DNA of 64,000 nucleotides from Cloeon dipterum (lineage: Eukaryota; Arthropoda; Insecta; Ephemeroptera; Baetidae), in contig NC_088786.1 in the NCBI RefSeq assembly GCF_949628265.1, positions 35,981,681-36,045,680 on the forward strand. The letters are read 5' to 3'. The position numbers and the translations under genes are program-made. The notes below the pieces were generated by a model. The model was not told the origin of the DNA and ran no database searches. It saw only the letters and a program-made list of their open reading frames with translations. Every line of letters starts with the position of its first letter. Positions within the stretch are counted from its first letter, which is position 1. Positions 1 through 11,680 of the stretch are shown here, piece by piece.

Positions 1-139
1 AGAGAGTCTAAAAATATTCGACTATTTTGGCCAAAAAACGTCTAAAATTCTCAGCCCTAATCATGCATATAAATATTATTTTAAATTTAATAGAGAATTT
101 GAAAACCCAATCCTAAATCTCTTTGAAATTATCAGTTAA

Positions 140-572
140 AGTGGAATGATACTGGGCAACAATTGAAAATTATTTAAATTGTTGGATGCCTTAAACAATT
201 GACCGATAAACAATTTGTTCAACAATTTGCAGTAATAAAAAAGGACCTTTCTACAGAAAAATTCAAGTTTTTCAAATTTTCTCCAAAATTTAGAGTGCTT
301 GAACATATTTTCTTGGCATATTCCGATTCGTCTCGTCGAGATCTGTCCAACGGTGTATGCCACTTATTGGGGAAACTCTTGGTTTAGAAATAAAATCGGA
401 TTTCAAGTAAGGAGACACCCATTACCACTTGAAAAGCCCGGTAACTTTCCAGCCAATTTTCTCAAAAAATTACAGCGCTCCTTAGGTCAATTTAGGCTTT
501 AACTGAATCCTAAGGGGCGAGGTTATGCATTGGCAACAAGCATTTTCCAGGCTTTTCCAGTATCATTCCTCT
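140..572. mobile_element. TTAA-flanked inverted-repeat element, copy 1
   Basis: The ends are perfect inverted repeats: GGAATGATACTGG near the left end and CCAGTATCATTCC near the right. TTAA lies directly outside both ends (136-139 and 573-576), giving TTAA-AG at the left and CT-TTAA at the right. A second, more diverged copy lies at 20526-20887 in the opposite orientation. There is no transposase, so this is a non-autonomous element. The TTAA target fits piggyBac or Kolobok type mobilisation, but the AG start is not the usual piggyBac CC start, so the superfamily is left open. Confidence 0.75.
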
Positions 573-576
573 TTAA

Positions 577-1784
577 AATATCAAAAATTTGCAACAAACA
601 TTTCTTTTTTCATAACAAAATTAAACAATACAAAGCTTTTCGAAAAGAAACCAAAACAATACCACAATACATTACTAAGAACTAATTTCCCATCACTATC
701 TTTTATGATATGAATCGTTTTTTTCAGTTTTTCGTACTCTGAAATTATTTAATTAAATTTCTTCTGATGAGTAATCAGTCTGGTGGATGAAGAGCTATAC
801 TAATAGAGGTTTATAATTAATCATACGCGTTTTTGTGTTTGCTATATTAATTAAACGCATATGAATCACTGCAACTCGTGTGACCAATTAAGACAAAGCT
901 CCTGTGACTCACAGCAGAAACTTTTTGCCCTTAATAAAGCTGTGTGTGCTTCGCCTCATGCGATGCGCGTCGTACGTGTCGGCTGCGGCTACGCCAGAGT
1001 GCAATATCCCCATTTTCACAGGTTTTTATCAGCAGGAAGGTTGCTCTGTGAGCATATAATTACTCAATCTGCAGCGGACACACACTGACGCGCGGTCTTT
1101 TTGCGCGCGGTGAACGAAGAGTGAGCCGCGCGCGTTAATATTTCAACAGGTAATGCATCACTTGGCGCAATTTTTCACTTTGCGGGCAAAAAGCAGCGCG
1201 GAGAACATAAAGAGGATTTTCCAGCTGCTTCCTTATTTGAATATCAAAGAGACAGTCTGGCACTTTCGCAGCCAGGTAAAAATGTTTCCAACCTGCTGCC
1301 GCCGCCGTGTCTCTCTCTATGAGCGCGCCAGCGTATGAATTTATTTATCAAATCAAGTGAGTTGCTGCGAGATGAAAAATCCGCACAGCCACTTTTCTCC
1401 TGGGAGTTATTCGCACCTGTCTGGGAAATTTGCATGGCAACCGGCGGGGCAGGCGACCGATGAAAAATAAATTTGTTGTAAGACACAACGTGCAAGAGCA
1501 CTCTCCCGTCGACCAGGTCAGCTTTGGCTTAGGTCAGCTTCATTAAACGGCTTCAAAGTAACAAGATTTTTAACTTTATGTGCCACATAGGAAAGGATAA
1601 CACTCCTTCAAGAAGAGGCACGTTCATCAACAAGGGCTGTGCTAAAGAGGGAATATTCATATTAAGATTAAATTGTTCTTCTTTGAGTTTCTTCCATCTT
1701 TTTTCCGGAAATCTGCTGTTTAATTACAACAATTTTCTTTATTTGTTTGAGAGTAAAGGAAGTATTTATATTTTCATTCGCAGG
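577..1784. other. No gene seen
   Basis: AT-rich sequence grades into CpG-containing unique sequence around 950-1140. The short reading frames present overlap on both strands and lack splice signals or any family resemblance. Nothing here is supported as a gene. Confidence 0.5.
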
Positions 1785-2135
1785 CAGGGTTGAAAAAACC
1801 CCCAATTTTTTTGAATGCAGTGCAGTGGTAAAAAGCGTTTTTTTTCAATTTTTTTTAAGAGTTTCTTGCAAGCAGCGTTTGCACCTCAGTTTTCAATAAT
1901 TTTCTAATAATTAGCTCATGGCCTTGACTTGAAAAATTGTCAGAGAGAAATTTTTGAAGAAATTGAGGCAGAAAATGGCAATTTAAAAGAAAAAATCTGC
2001 ACAGTAAAGGAAATTTTGACCACTCCGACCCCAAATTTTAGATTTTCACAGGGGAAAAATGGAATAAATCAATTTCTTGCTCAAGAAATTGGTAAAAATT
2101 TAGTGGCAAAAACCAGTGGTGAAAAACTGTTGTTT
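1785..2135 (+). mobile_element. hAT-like MITE, CAGGGTTGCA family, decayed right end
   Basis: The sequence starts CAGGGTTG and then follows the family body seen at 54840-55170 and 58237-58555, including the shared words TGCAGTGCAGTGGTAAAA, AAAATTGTCAGAGAGAAATT and GAAATTTTGACCACTC. The expected CCCTG right terminus is missing, so this is a truncated or diverged copy. The short open frame inside it is the element body and not a gene. Confidence 0.75.
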
Positions 2136-4061
2136 TAAATATGGAAAATTTTGTCTTCCACTTCCCTTGAATCTGCTAAACTTATTATGAGCTCGCTCGC
2201 ACATCAGCCAGCGGGTAGGGTAATATTCTTTCCGCGTGCGATGCGGTTTAATTAGCGGCCGCCAGATACTGCTGCTCCTTTCATATTTATTGGGCTGGAG
2301 AGGATCGTGCAAAAAAATTAGAGATAATTCACTTGACGCGGCGCATATGCGCGCGAGGAGCTAATCAGACATTCTGAGAAATTGGACGCTCGCACGCTTG
2401 TTTGCGCCGACTTGATTTAATTTATACGCATTTAATGAGAAATGATAATTTGTTAATTAGCAATTATTAACTCTCTGCGGCCAGATTTGCGTGCGGTTAC
2501 GCAACGCAAGAGTGTGGCATGGGAAATGCGGGAAGAGCTGGCAATTAAATACGTATATTAAATAACGTTTCGAAACGCGCGCAATATTGGACTTGTGTTT
2601 GCCCATAAAATGAAAGCCAATTGTGTTCATCCCCGTGCTCGCAGCAGATTTTCTTGTTACACGTTAAGTCGAGTGGATGCAGTGGCAATGGCGGCGGCGG
2701 GGCGCCAATAAAACGGATGTATTCCGACACGAGGATGAAGTGTCATTTTGAATATTCAAATGAAATTACACGGATCGTCTTTGTTGTGGTTGTAGATCAC
2801 GTGGGATTAAGGCCGACGTTGGCTTGCTGGCTGCTATTTTTATTCTGCGCGCGCGGGAACAAGAGCGGCGCGCAACTAATTGCCATAAATTCATCTGGCA
2901 CCAACCGCATTAATGCCCACCAGAGTTATTGTGCAAATTTAGAGCTCGCTCGCTTGCTTTATGGGGGCGACAAGAAACGCACACGCCGCGCTATATTTTT
3001 CCCTTTGATTCTAATGAGTCACAAAGGCTGCGAGCGAGGGAGGCAACGAACCACAATAATGCCGCGCCGTGGATTATTTTGTGAAAGTTTACTTAAATAG
3101 AAATTGCGTCGTCGTCTGCCCGGACAGTTGGCTTCAATGGTGCATGCGAAAAATGATGGCTTTCCTTAACGGCGGAATTGCCCAAGAAAGTATATTCAAA
3201 CGCAGTTTATAGAGACTCGCTATATTCATGTTGAAATCTTTGTATCTGAATCGATTTCCCATCCCAATTTTCTCCACCATTTGAAACCAGGAAATTTGCA
3301 TTTAAATATGTGCCCTGTGTCCTTCGTGGCATCAAATTTTTTTTTTAAGTGATTTATACGGTGTTTTAAACGTTTAAGAACACTCCGCATTCGGATTGTA
3401 AATTCTGTGAAGCTGTAAGGTGCCCTTGTCGCCTGTTTATTCACGTTCTCATAGTCGTAACAATGTGAATACAAAGTGGTGATTCGCTCGGACGCTGTTA
3501 TGTTAGCCACTTAATCATTTCCAGACATGCAATACGTTTTCCGCGCCGAGGGCTTGTACACATATATACGTGTGTACTGAAATTTTAGCTATTTATTCGC
3601 CTCATGCACGTGTGGTAAAAGTTTTACTGTGCTGTGTCTTATATATATATTGCGGCGGCTCACTGCGTGATTTCAAATGCGGCCCAGCAGGGATATATTT
3701 TGAGCGTGGAAGCATGAATAACGAGCCAGCGAGAAGATGCACCAAGCGGATCAAGCACTTGTTATGTGTCCGATTAGCTGACAAGACTTTCAAACCCAGC
3801 CCAAGAACATCTTTCTCCTATCGCACTGTGATGTCTCACATATATACGGATTTATTTAACTGCAACTTACTTCTCTCGCGCACCAAGCCCACTTATCAGA
3901 CCTTGGGAGGCTGATTATCGCGTTGCCGCGCCGTGCACAAATAATCCTCATATACCGACGACCGCTTGTATGCTTAATATATTCACGCAGGCACTAATTA
4001 GATTGGCAAATAGCTTGGAAGAAGAATGTTTTGACTACAAAACGGCACTTTTGATCCGAGA
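2136..4061. other. No gene seen
   Basis: Mixed AT-rich and CpG-rich unique DNA. The longest open frame (2621-3100, plus, 159 codons) has no recognisable domain, is interleaved with frames on the other strand and has no supporting splice context, so I treat it as chance. Confidence 0.5.
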
Positions 4062-4579
4062 AAATGAAACTGGATAATTTTTCATGAAAATACCTTCAGC
4101 ACAATGAATATATTTGTTGTTATTTCTTTTCTAACAGCTGATTAGTCTGGTAATTGGCGAATCGACCGTTAAATTGCACATCAGGCTAGTGAAAATGTAA
4201 CAAAATACGCGGGAATAAGATTGTTAGGTCAGCACGCCTATTTTTTTACGCTTTTGATTGGCTGCTAGACTGTCTCCATGAATTCGACGCCATATTGAAT
4301 TCTGACCGGCGGGAACCAACACAGATCGCAACCCGGACTCCCAGTAGGAATTATGACTGCGCAGAAGGTTTTAATTTGGGTCACGCATGCGCAGTGATGA
4401 CTTTCAGCCTTCCTGTCAGATTTAGAAGCGATCTCTGAACACACTGCGCATGTTTAAGATGCGCATAGGTTTACTGCGCAGCTTCAAAGTGGGCGAATAA
4501 TTAAATAATTATAAATTTCGACGCCATATTGACTTCTGACCGGCGGGAACCAACACAGATCGCAACCTGGCTCCCGGTG
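4062..4579 (+). mobile_element. CACCGGGGGCC-end element, long composite form
   Basis: The body words CAGCTGATTAG, GGCGAATCGACC, ACAAAATACGCGGGAAT, GGCACGCCTC and CGACGCCATATTG are shared with copies at 17005, 37479, 38835, 42410 and 53701. The right terminus is CTCCCGGTG at 4579. An inner near-terminus occurs at about 4346, followed by about 230 bp rich in TGCGCA words and then a second copy of the terminal block, so this is a longer or nested form. The same composite is at 37479-38043. The left terminus is not clearly preserved. Confidence 0.7.
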
Positions 4580-6099
4580 GATTGAGTTAACTCGATTTGC
4601 TTTTCAAGCTTATTAGAATTGAAATCGCAACCAAGAAAATGTTATTGCTACGGCTCGAATAGAAACGGTTCTTATCTTAAAAGCAAAAGGTATTTATTTG
4701 ATATCTAAGCAGCATAAAATTTAGTACAGCTTTCAAGCGCAGAAGATGACATATTTTCATTGTCAGATTTGCCGCGGCTAGAGTATGTACGCATTGATTT
4801 ACTTTTATGGCAGCCCCCAGCAGTCTAGACATGTGAATGGCCCTATAATTCAGCTGAATTCGAGTGAGCTCGGCAGGGTCGACGCCACATTTTGGGGATC
4901 GAAAGTTTAAAGGGGATGGATCCGTCTGGCGTGGCCGCTGCTGCGCCAAACTCGGCGCCGAGGCAACGACCTGCTCAACAAAATGCTCCGCAGCCGAACT
5001 TGAAATTCGCGCAGTTTTCACGTGTCACTTGTCGGTGCGGCAAGGAGTAACAAACGATTTGCGTGCAACAGTTTGCCAATAACCTTTAAATGCACTCGCA
5101 ATCCATCAGCTGCGGCCTTTTAAAAGCGCGCCGAGCTGGATTTAGAGACTAGACCAGACTATTCGAGGGCAAAATCATTACGCGACCTGCTCTGAATGAA
5201 AAGTTATGAAAATGTAGTGCCGCACTTTGCTCTCCCGTCGGCAATGGCGGAGGCGTACGTATGTATATAAAACACGGGCATTTCATCTTCTTGGCAGCCC
5301 GTGTGTATTTTATGCGGCAATTAGAACTTTTCTTCTCCGCTCGCTCGGCTGGCGGTGAAAGAAGCCCGCGCCAACAGCAGCCAACGTGCTGCTTTTAATG
5401 GAGGGTGAGCCTGACCTGCGGTGGTGTCGAGAAAATGCCCATTTACGGAGAGAGACGCGCGGTAATGCATTCGGAATGAGGTGTGAAAAAGGACGCGTAT
5501 TATATTCCTCGCCGCCGCCGCCGCTCGCATTCATAATAATAATGCTGTGGGCCGCAGCTAGCTACTTTGCATTATAATTTCGCTCGCAAAATGCGTTACG
5601 ACGCGCCGGCAAAAAAGCAGAAGCGAAGATGCTGGAAAAAGCGGAAAGTTTTGAGAACGAATTGCCCAAGCGCATTGCAAATATGAAGAGGTATTAAAAT
5701 GAAATGTGAGAATTGCTGCTCGGCAGTCGTCATTTCAACACGCGACCACTCTCCTTTGCATACAAATATTTCTAGAAGCGGAAGCTGCAGTCGTAATGCA
5801 ACTGACAAAATTAATTGGATACGTGCGTTGCAACAATTACCCTGCACATAATTTGTACGCACGGCAGGAAAATTGAATTATTTATTCAAAATCAGGCCCA
5901 ACACGCGCAGGAAAAGATGGTTCCAGCCGAATAAAATATGCGCACACTCTGCCGTGCCAGTGGGGAAACAGAATAATAAAAAAGAGTAAATAGAAAGAAA
6001 GAAATAAAAAACTTTTATCATCTTAGGAGTTACAGGTGAATTTCCGTCTTTATGAATGGGTACTTCAGAGTTTTGTAATTCCTTTATTTGTCTATTTGT
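4580..6099. other. No gene seen
   Basis: Unique, partly CpG-rich DNA. Short overlapping frames on both strands around 5300-5580 reflect GC-rich composition. No exon with credible splice sites or homology was recognised. Confidence 0.45.
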
Positions 6100-6103
6100 T
6101 TAA

Positions 6104-6470
6104 AGACCATTTTAGACGAAGTTTCTGAGCATACCAATCGATTCTTGAGGGTCGAATTAGGTAATGTGGATATTTTTCCGACCGAAAAGTGCAGCGCGAC
6201 GTGCGAACTTTTTTTCCCGCCAAAACAATATGAATGCGAGAAGTGCGCATGCGTCAGAGCTGGCTGGATCTGACAAAGAAGTCTCTGCAAGTGCTCAAAT
6301 CAGCTCTGACGCATGCGCACTTCTCGCATTCATATAGTTTTGGCGGGAAAAAAGTTGTACTTATGCTGCGCACGTCAGGCTGCACTTTTTGGATGGAAAA
6401 ATATCCATTATACCTAATTCGACCCTCAGGAATCGATCGGTGTGCTCAGAAACTTCGTCAAAGACGGTCT
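6104..6470. mobile_element. Foldback MITE, copy A (TTAA flanks)
   Basis: TTAA lies on both sides (6100-6103 and 6471-6474). The arms are near-perfect reverse complements over almost the full 367 bp: AGACC...GACGAAGTTTCTGAGC on the left is mirrored by GCTCAGAAACTTCGTC...GGTCT on the right. Each arm contains TTTCCCGCCAAAA (E2F-like) and GCGCATGCGTC (NRF1-like). Only a short unpaired centre is left. There is no coding capacity. Confidence 0.9.
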
Positions 6471-7133
6471 TTAATAAGTACTGTCCAATTTTAAATATAT
6501 CTGGCATAAACGTTTATATTTTGTAATGGTTAGAGCTGCAGTTGTCACCGAAACCAGGTCAACATGAATTAACTTGTCGTTTTCCAACGAGAACAAGTCT
6601 ATTAAATTTATCTTCACAATTTCCTTCTCGAGTTGATTCTTCAACTAGCTTAAATCTTCCATTTTTTGGGTGTTGGAAGTAAAAAACAATTTAAATTTTT
6701 TTAGTTAATTTATTTATAAATGAATGGGAAAAGGCATCCTTTTATTCAGCAGCTATGATTTTATTAATTGGATCAAAATCCAGAAAGCGTAGCTCGTTAT
6801 ACAGAAAGCTTTTGCCTTCGTCTCTTGAAAATATTTTGCCGGCATCTTTGCTTTGCATACAAATATAGCAATAAATATTTCCTCCAAACAAATTGAATCG
6901 AGCCAGAGCAAGAGCTTTGCATTTGATATCCAATCGGAATCATCATTTGCCTGGCGAGATTATGTCCAGGAAAGGCGGCCGGCCAATATATCACCGAGCG
7001 AGAGCAGTAAAACGACGTGCAGATCCGCATGTACCTGTCCGCCTGCAGGAAAACCAATTTGCCGAGGATAAAGCCGCCTTTGTCTTGATGGAACCGAATA
7101 CATAATGCCCCTGTGCTTTCTTCCTTTCCTTGT

Positions 7134-7159
7134 CTTGCTTGCTTGCTTGCTTGCTTGCT
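7134..7159. repeat. CTTG tetranucleotide microsatellite
   Basis: Six uninterrupted CTTG units. Confidence 0.9.
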
Positions 7160-8187
7160 GCGAGTAGAGCCGAGGAGAAAAACTCGCGCGCGCACAACAA
7201 CAGCCCAGATCAAGATAACAATAAAAGTATACGCGAAGAGCCAGCCAGCCGCACACTCTGTGAAAGCAAAGCAAGACGCGGGTATGCAACCTGCGCTGCC
7301 CGCGGGGATTCCCATCTGCTGTGTGTGCCGAGAAAAATGATACAAAAAACAAAACAAAAATCAAATGTTTTTCCAGACGAGCATTTTCTCTGATGGAAGA
7401 ACGTTGTTGTGATCGAGTAACCAAAGGAAAATTAGTTCTGTTTTGGAGTTTTGCAACGCATTAAATAGTTTCAAAACCGTACACACGTGTGCGAGCTCTA
7501 ATTTAAAAGTGATCAATTCAAATTTCCCAGCTCCATTCAAGGCTCGCTCTATTGGAAAATGGTAATTGCACAAGGCTGCTGGAAATCCCTTTTGACGTGA
7601 ATGTGAATAAACTATTTTGCAACGAAAGCGCGCGTTTCATAACTCTCCTCCTCCTCCACCGAGCAACGATTTGGAGCTGCACCGCTGCACTCACTCGCGC
7701 TGCACAAAAGCAAATAGCCATAATAGTACACAGCAAACAATGAAAAGAACACGCGAAACGCAACTCAATTTCCCGGCTAGAATCGTGTTTGCCAAGTTGG
7801 AAAAGAGCATCCATCTCGTTGTGCACACCGAGGAAATTGTTATCGCATCCTGCTGTGGCGTGTGTGCTATCACCCCATTAAAATCAAGTTTGTCATGCAG
7901 ACCGAATTGTTTGCGGTTTTAATTACGGCTGCACACCTGACTGGCTGCGAGAGGCAAATAAGGTTTATATATCCCTCCCTCAGTGAAGAGCAGAGAAAGA
8001 AAGAAAGAAAGAAATTCCCTCCTATTGTCGCAGCTGGTGTAATTGAATTCTCAGGCCGTCGCTGCGCGACGTCGAAGGAAAAAGAAGAAGAAAAGTGCAG
8101 GCAGGAGAGCGAAAGAGAGAGAGAAAAGAAAACGCCGTGTAGTTGACGGTTTGCAATTTGTAACGACATGTGAAGAGATCCTTTTGC

Positions 8188-8209
8188 CTCTCTCTCTCTC
8201 TCTCTCTCA
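8188..8209. repeat. CT dinucleotide microsatellite
   Basis: An uninterrupted CT run. It faces a GA-rich tract at 8106-8130, so the two could pair. Confidence 0.9.
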
Positions 8210-10302
8210 CTCTTTATCCTCTGCATCAGTGGCGGATCTCGTTCCCTTTTTCGCCTGTCAATTTGCGTACGTGTACTATACTTGTTCTGCCCCCTGCGAC
8301 ACACACACACACACAGTAACTCGATCCCGCCGCTTCAAAGCTTCAAAGTTGAGGCCGAATCACTTCATGCGAATCATCTCGTCAGCCGAGTGACACACGA
8401 GAACGACACTCGATTATTTAGTTCACTGATCGTCCGCTTTATAATATATAGAGCAGCAACAATATGTCAGTAATAACTTTTAAGCCAACTAACCTCGGCT
8501 GCCGTCTTTCGCGTCAGCCGCAGCATCCACCCCTCGCAGAGATGAAACCAATACTTTTATTCTTAAAGAGGCTATTTCGCTTGCGCCATCAATAGGCAAT
8601 TTCTTCTTCTTGCTTGGACTCGCTCCATTTTCACTTAATTTCGCTAATGGAATGGAAAGCAACTTTTAATCCGATCTGCTCGCAAATTCCATCACTTTAC
8701 ACGGCGAGCGAACAAACTTTAACTGCATCAGCGAGCGAGCGAGTTCGTTCGTCGCACACCTCGCCGATCCCATCTTTAATTTAACTTTGCGATCCGCCAC
8801 TGCGGGTCCGCGGCTACTTTTTGCCTCCTTTTGCTGCCGAACAAGAGTCGTGACCGTGCTTTTAATATTCAGTAAACCTGATGGCGAGCAACGCCTGCGC
8901 GCGAGTAATCTATCTCGAGCATGAGCCACATATAAATTATCATCTCTACCCGCACTTTATATATTTACGCCAGGGATTCTCTCTCGATTTACTGCAAAAA
9001 AGCAGAGCGAGAAAACACAAAGGAGCAGAGTTAAAATCGAGTCGGCGGTATATCGCCTGGTGGCATCACGTGCGCGCCGGGTTAATTGCTCGATTATTGG
9101 AGGCGGCAATAAATCGGCTCGACCGACGTTTTGACTCAATTATGTTAATTTTTACACGGCAATTAAATATCGCTGATACGGCTATAAATCGACAGCCGCT
9201 GATATCACACAGACGTCCGCCTTCAATCACAATTAACCATGCATATTTTTAATTCCTCTTCTCGAGAAAATTTAACTTTCCAGAACTGCGCGATCTTTTT
9301 GAATAATTGGGCAATTACCCTGCAAAACACCGGCCGATTTTCAAAGAAAACGTGCGCGTCGCAATAATTCCGCCCTGCGCTGCACACTTCTTTGTATATA
9401 ATTTAGAGTGTGCTGACGAAACCAAAGTGCATCTCGTAATTACAATCATTACCAATTTTCCATAAAGCGCTGCAAAGCGCTTTTTGATAACACTCATTAT
9501 TCCCTCTAATTAGTGTTTCGATACTTAGTCGATTGAGACTCGTTGTTGCACGGCGCGGCGTTTTATAAAATGTAAGTGCTCCGACTGCGAGTCACTTATT
9601 GTTAGATAAAATACACATCTTGACGCTCACAGCGTTTCTTATTTTGAACAGCTCAATGCGCGAGCTTGCATGTGTATTTTATCCAGCCGGATCCTTACAT
9701 AAATACATACGTATGTATTTTGCCGCACGTTTGATTGCACTTTAATCGCCCTTATATATAGATTACACTTGAAAAGTGCTGCAGCAATCCCGGCCTGCGC
9801 GAAAGTATACATAATGTAGAGGTAATATGCTTGTCTTCTTTTGTCTTCCGCGCTCTCGAGAACGACGACGACGGCGCAAAGCAGACACGTTTTCTAATTC
9901 GCGTTTAACTCCCCTGAGACAAGTCGAGTGACTGGATTTCCTCTTGCACACGCGGCCGCCGGGTCATCACGACGATAAAATTTACAACGCGCCAGTGTGT
10001 GTGTCTTGGTGCAAAATTAAACGAGCGCATCCTGCCCGGCGTGCTACTTTTAATTAGGCTCATTGTGAGATGTTTGTCACTCCTTCCGCCGTCTCTTCAA
10101 GTTTGTTTTGTATTTGCTGCGACTTGTTGTCCCCCAAGCTTATTACTCCTTTTTGACATCGCACTTGACAGTTTGCAAAGTTTCAGGCGAATTGCGCTTT
10201 CAGGAAGAAATGTGGTCGAGGTTTTTATTTACTTATTTAAGAGTTCAAGAGAATAAGACTTTAACATAAACAAATGGAAAATGAATAAATTTTCAGTTAA
10301 AC

Positions 10303-10566
10303 CAGCGGGGTCCAGATGTGCGATAAAATTGGTTCGCACTGCGCAGATCCAAGATGACGTCTGAATGTGGGAAACAAAAAGCTCTCTTTGGATTGCCGTA
10401 CGAGTTTCATGAGTTTGTTTTTACGATCAAAAAGACACAATTAGTTAAGAGTAATGCAAATTATGTCACAATATTGACTAAAACTTGGTTATTTTCGTGA
10501 CCGTTTTTTCGCGCCATACTCCACCGGACGCCATAACTGCGCGTCGCACGAATCTGGTCCCCGCTG
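10303..10566. mobile_element. hAT-like MITE with exact 8-bp target duplication
   Basis: The element begins CAGCGGGG and ends CCCCGCTG, and is flanked on both sides by the same 8 bp, AGTTAAAC (10295-10302 and 10567-10574). CAG-type termini and an 8-bp duplication are the signature of the hAT superfamily; P-like elements also make 8-bp duplications. A relative in opposite orientation is at 21308-21500. The right subterminal block (CCGGACGCCATA) is shared with the element at 42410. Confidence 0.9.
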
Positions 10567-10574
10567 AGTTAAAC

Positions 10575-11329
10575 TACATAATTATAATCATTTTCCATCC
10601 ATTTATACTTTAAAAAAAATTATTAAAAGAAATAATTTCCTAAAATCACTGAGAATTTTAAATATGTGTACTTTTCAGTTATAATTTTGTTGTTTGATTT
10701 GATTCAATACATTTTTAGAGGAATATTTCGCTCGTTTACCCGAAAAAAAACAACACTTGGATAAATTCTTCAACGAAACCTTTTATCAATTCAACTCACT
10801 TCTCAGAAATTTATTTTGAATTTAAAAAAATTACCATCCATTGTTTTAATCTTTCTAATTTCTAATAAAAAAATAATTAAATTTCAAAGTGATCATTTTT
10901 CTAAATAATTTATACCAGAAATATTGATCTGCTATAAAAGAAACGCGTGTTAAATCAGAAGAAACTATTAAGAGGAACTCGGTTGCATTAGGGTAATGAA
11001 AAATTTTAATGCGCTAAGCTATTAACCAAGCATCGGAGCGAGAGGGCAAAAAATAGTGGTTGCGTGTGCCGAAAGGCAAAGAGACAAAGCGGCGGGCGGT
11101 TCTCGCAAGCGGCGCCGTTCCCGCGAAGCAGATGCACTCGTCGGCATGCATGCACTTAGTCAGAAACAACGACAAAAATTGGGCGTATTCGCCGGAAAGA
11201 GGAAAAATGTCACGCCATCGCCCCGGCGGCGGCGGCAGCGAGAGAGACGAGCAGTGCGCGATAATAATGCGCCGGTCGGTCGGCCGGCCGGCAGGCACAC
11301 AATCGATTTCAGTCTAAATAATTAGTTTT
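10575..11329. other. AT-rich stretch, then GC-rich shoulder; no gene seen
   Basis: 10575-10980 is strongly AT-rich with poly-A/T runs. From about 11030 the sequence becomes CpG-rich and leads into the promoter-like block. Overlapping frames at 11014-11325 lie on both strands and look compositional. Confidence 0.4.
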
Positions 11330-11680
11330 GTTCGGGGAACGCGACCTTGGCCGTTCGCCGTCCGCCTTTCGCAGCCGCGCTCTCGCGAACCGAACACTAC
11401 TGAATTTGGAGAGCGGACGCGCCGGCAACGGCAACGGCGGCGGCGGCAGTACACCTTTAAGTTGGCCCCCGTGTCACTGACCTGGCCCACGCCGCGCTCA
11501 CCTGGTGTAGTCCCCAACCGCGGCGCGCGCGCTCGATATTTGGCACATCGCGCCTGACGTCACGCAGGTGCGATGACTACTATTGTGCTGCGTTCGACGT
11601 TTTGCAGCTATTTCGGGACCGGACGAGAACAAAAATAGCGAAACTCGTGGCTCGTGGTGTTAGACTCGCTTGTCATTGCT
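11330..11680 (-). promoter_or_regulatory. CpG-rich candidate promoter and first exon, minus strand
   Basis: A dense CpG block contains the palindromic CRE/ATF word TGACGTCA (11555-11562). Reading the minus strand, an ATG at about 11545-11547 opens MCQISSARAAVGDYT and runs into CAG followed by the strong donor GTGAGC (intron would begin at about 11502). No downstream exon was recognised to the left, so the exon is a proposal. It could equally be a CpG-rich enhancer or a non-coding first exon. Confidence 0.25.

Larger units (their letters stand above)
6475..10294. other. No gene seen; microsatellite-rich
   Basis: Unique sequence with frequent CpG runs and simple repeats: CTTG at 7134-7159, GA/CT tracts at 8100-8210 and CA at 8299-8315. 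A 186-codon minus frame at 6797-7357 overlaps several other frames in the same GC-skewed stretch and resembles no family, so it is treated as chance. The density of simple repeats and CpG is compatible with regulatory DNA, but that is inference only. Confidence 0.45.

Noticed and set aside
2621..3100. 159-codon plus frame
   Set aside because: No motif, no splice context, and a competing minus frame over part of it.
6797..7424. Overlapping minus frames of 154 and 186 codons
   Set aside because: Three frames overlap in the same GC-skewed stretch with CTTG repeats, none with a domain, credible splice sites or a consistent codon pattern.
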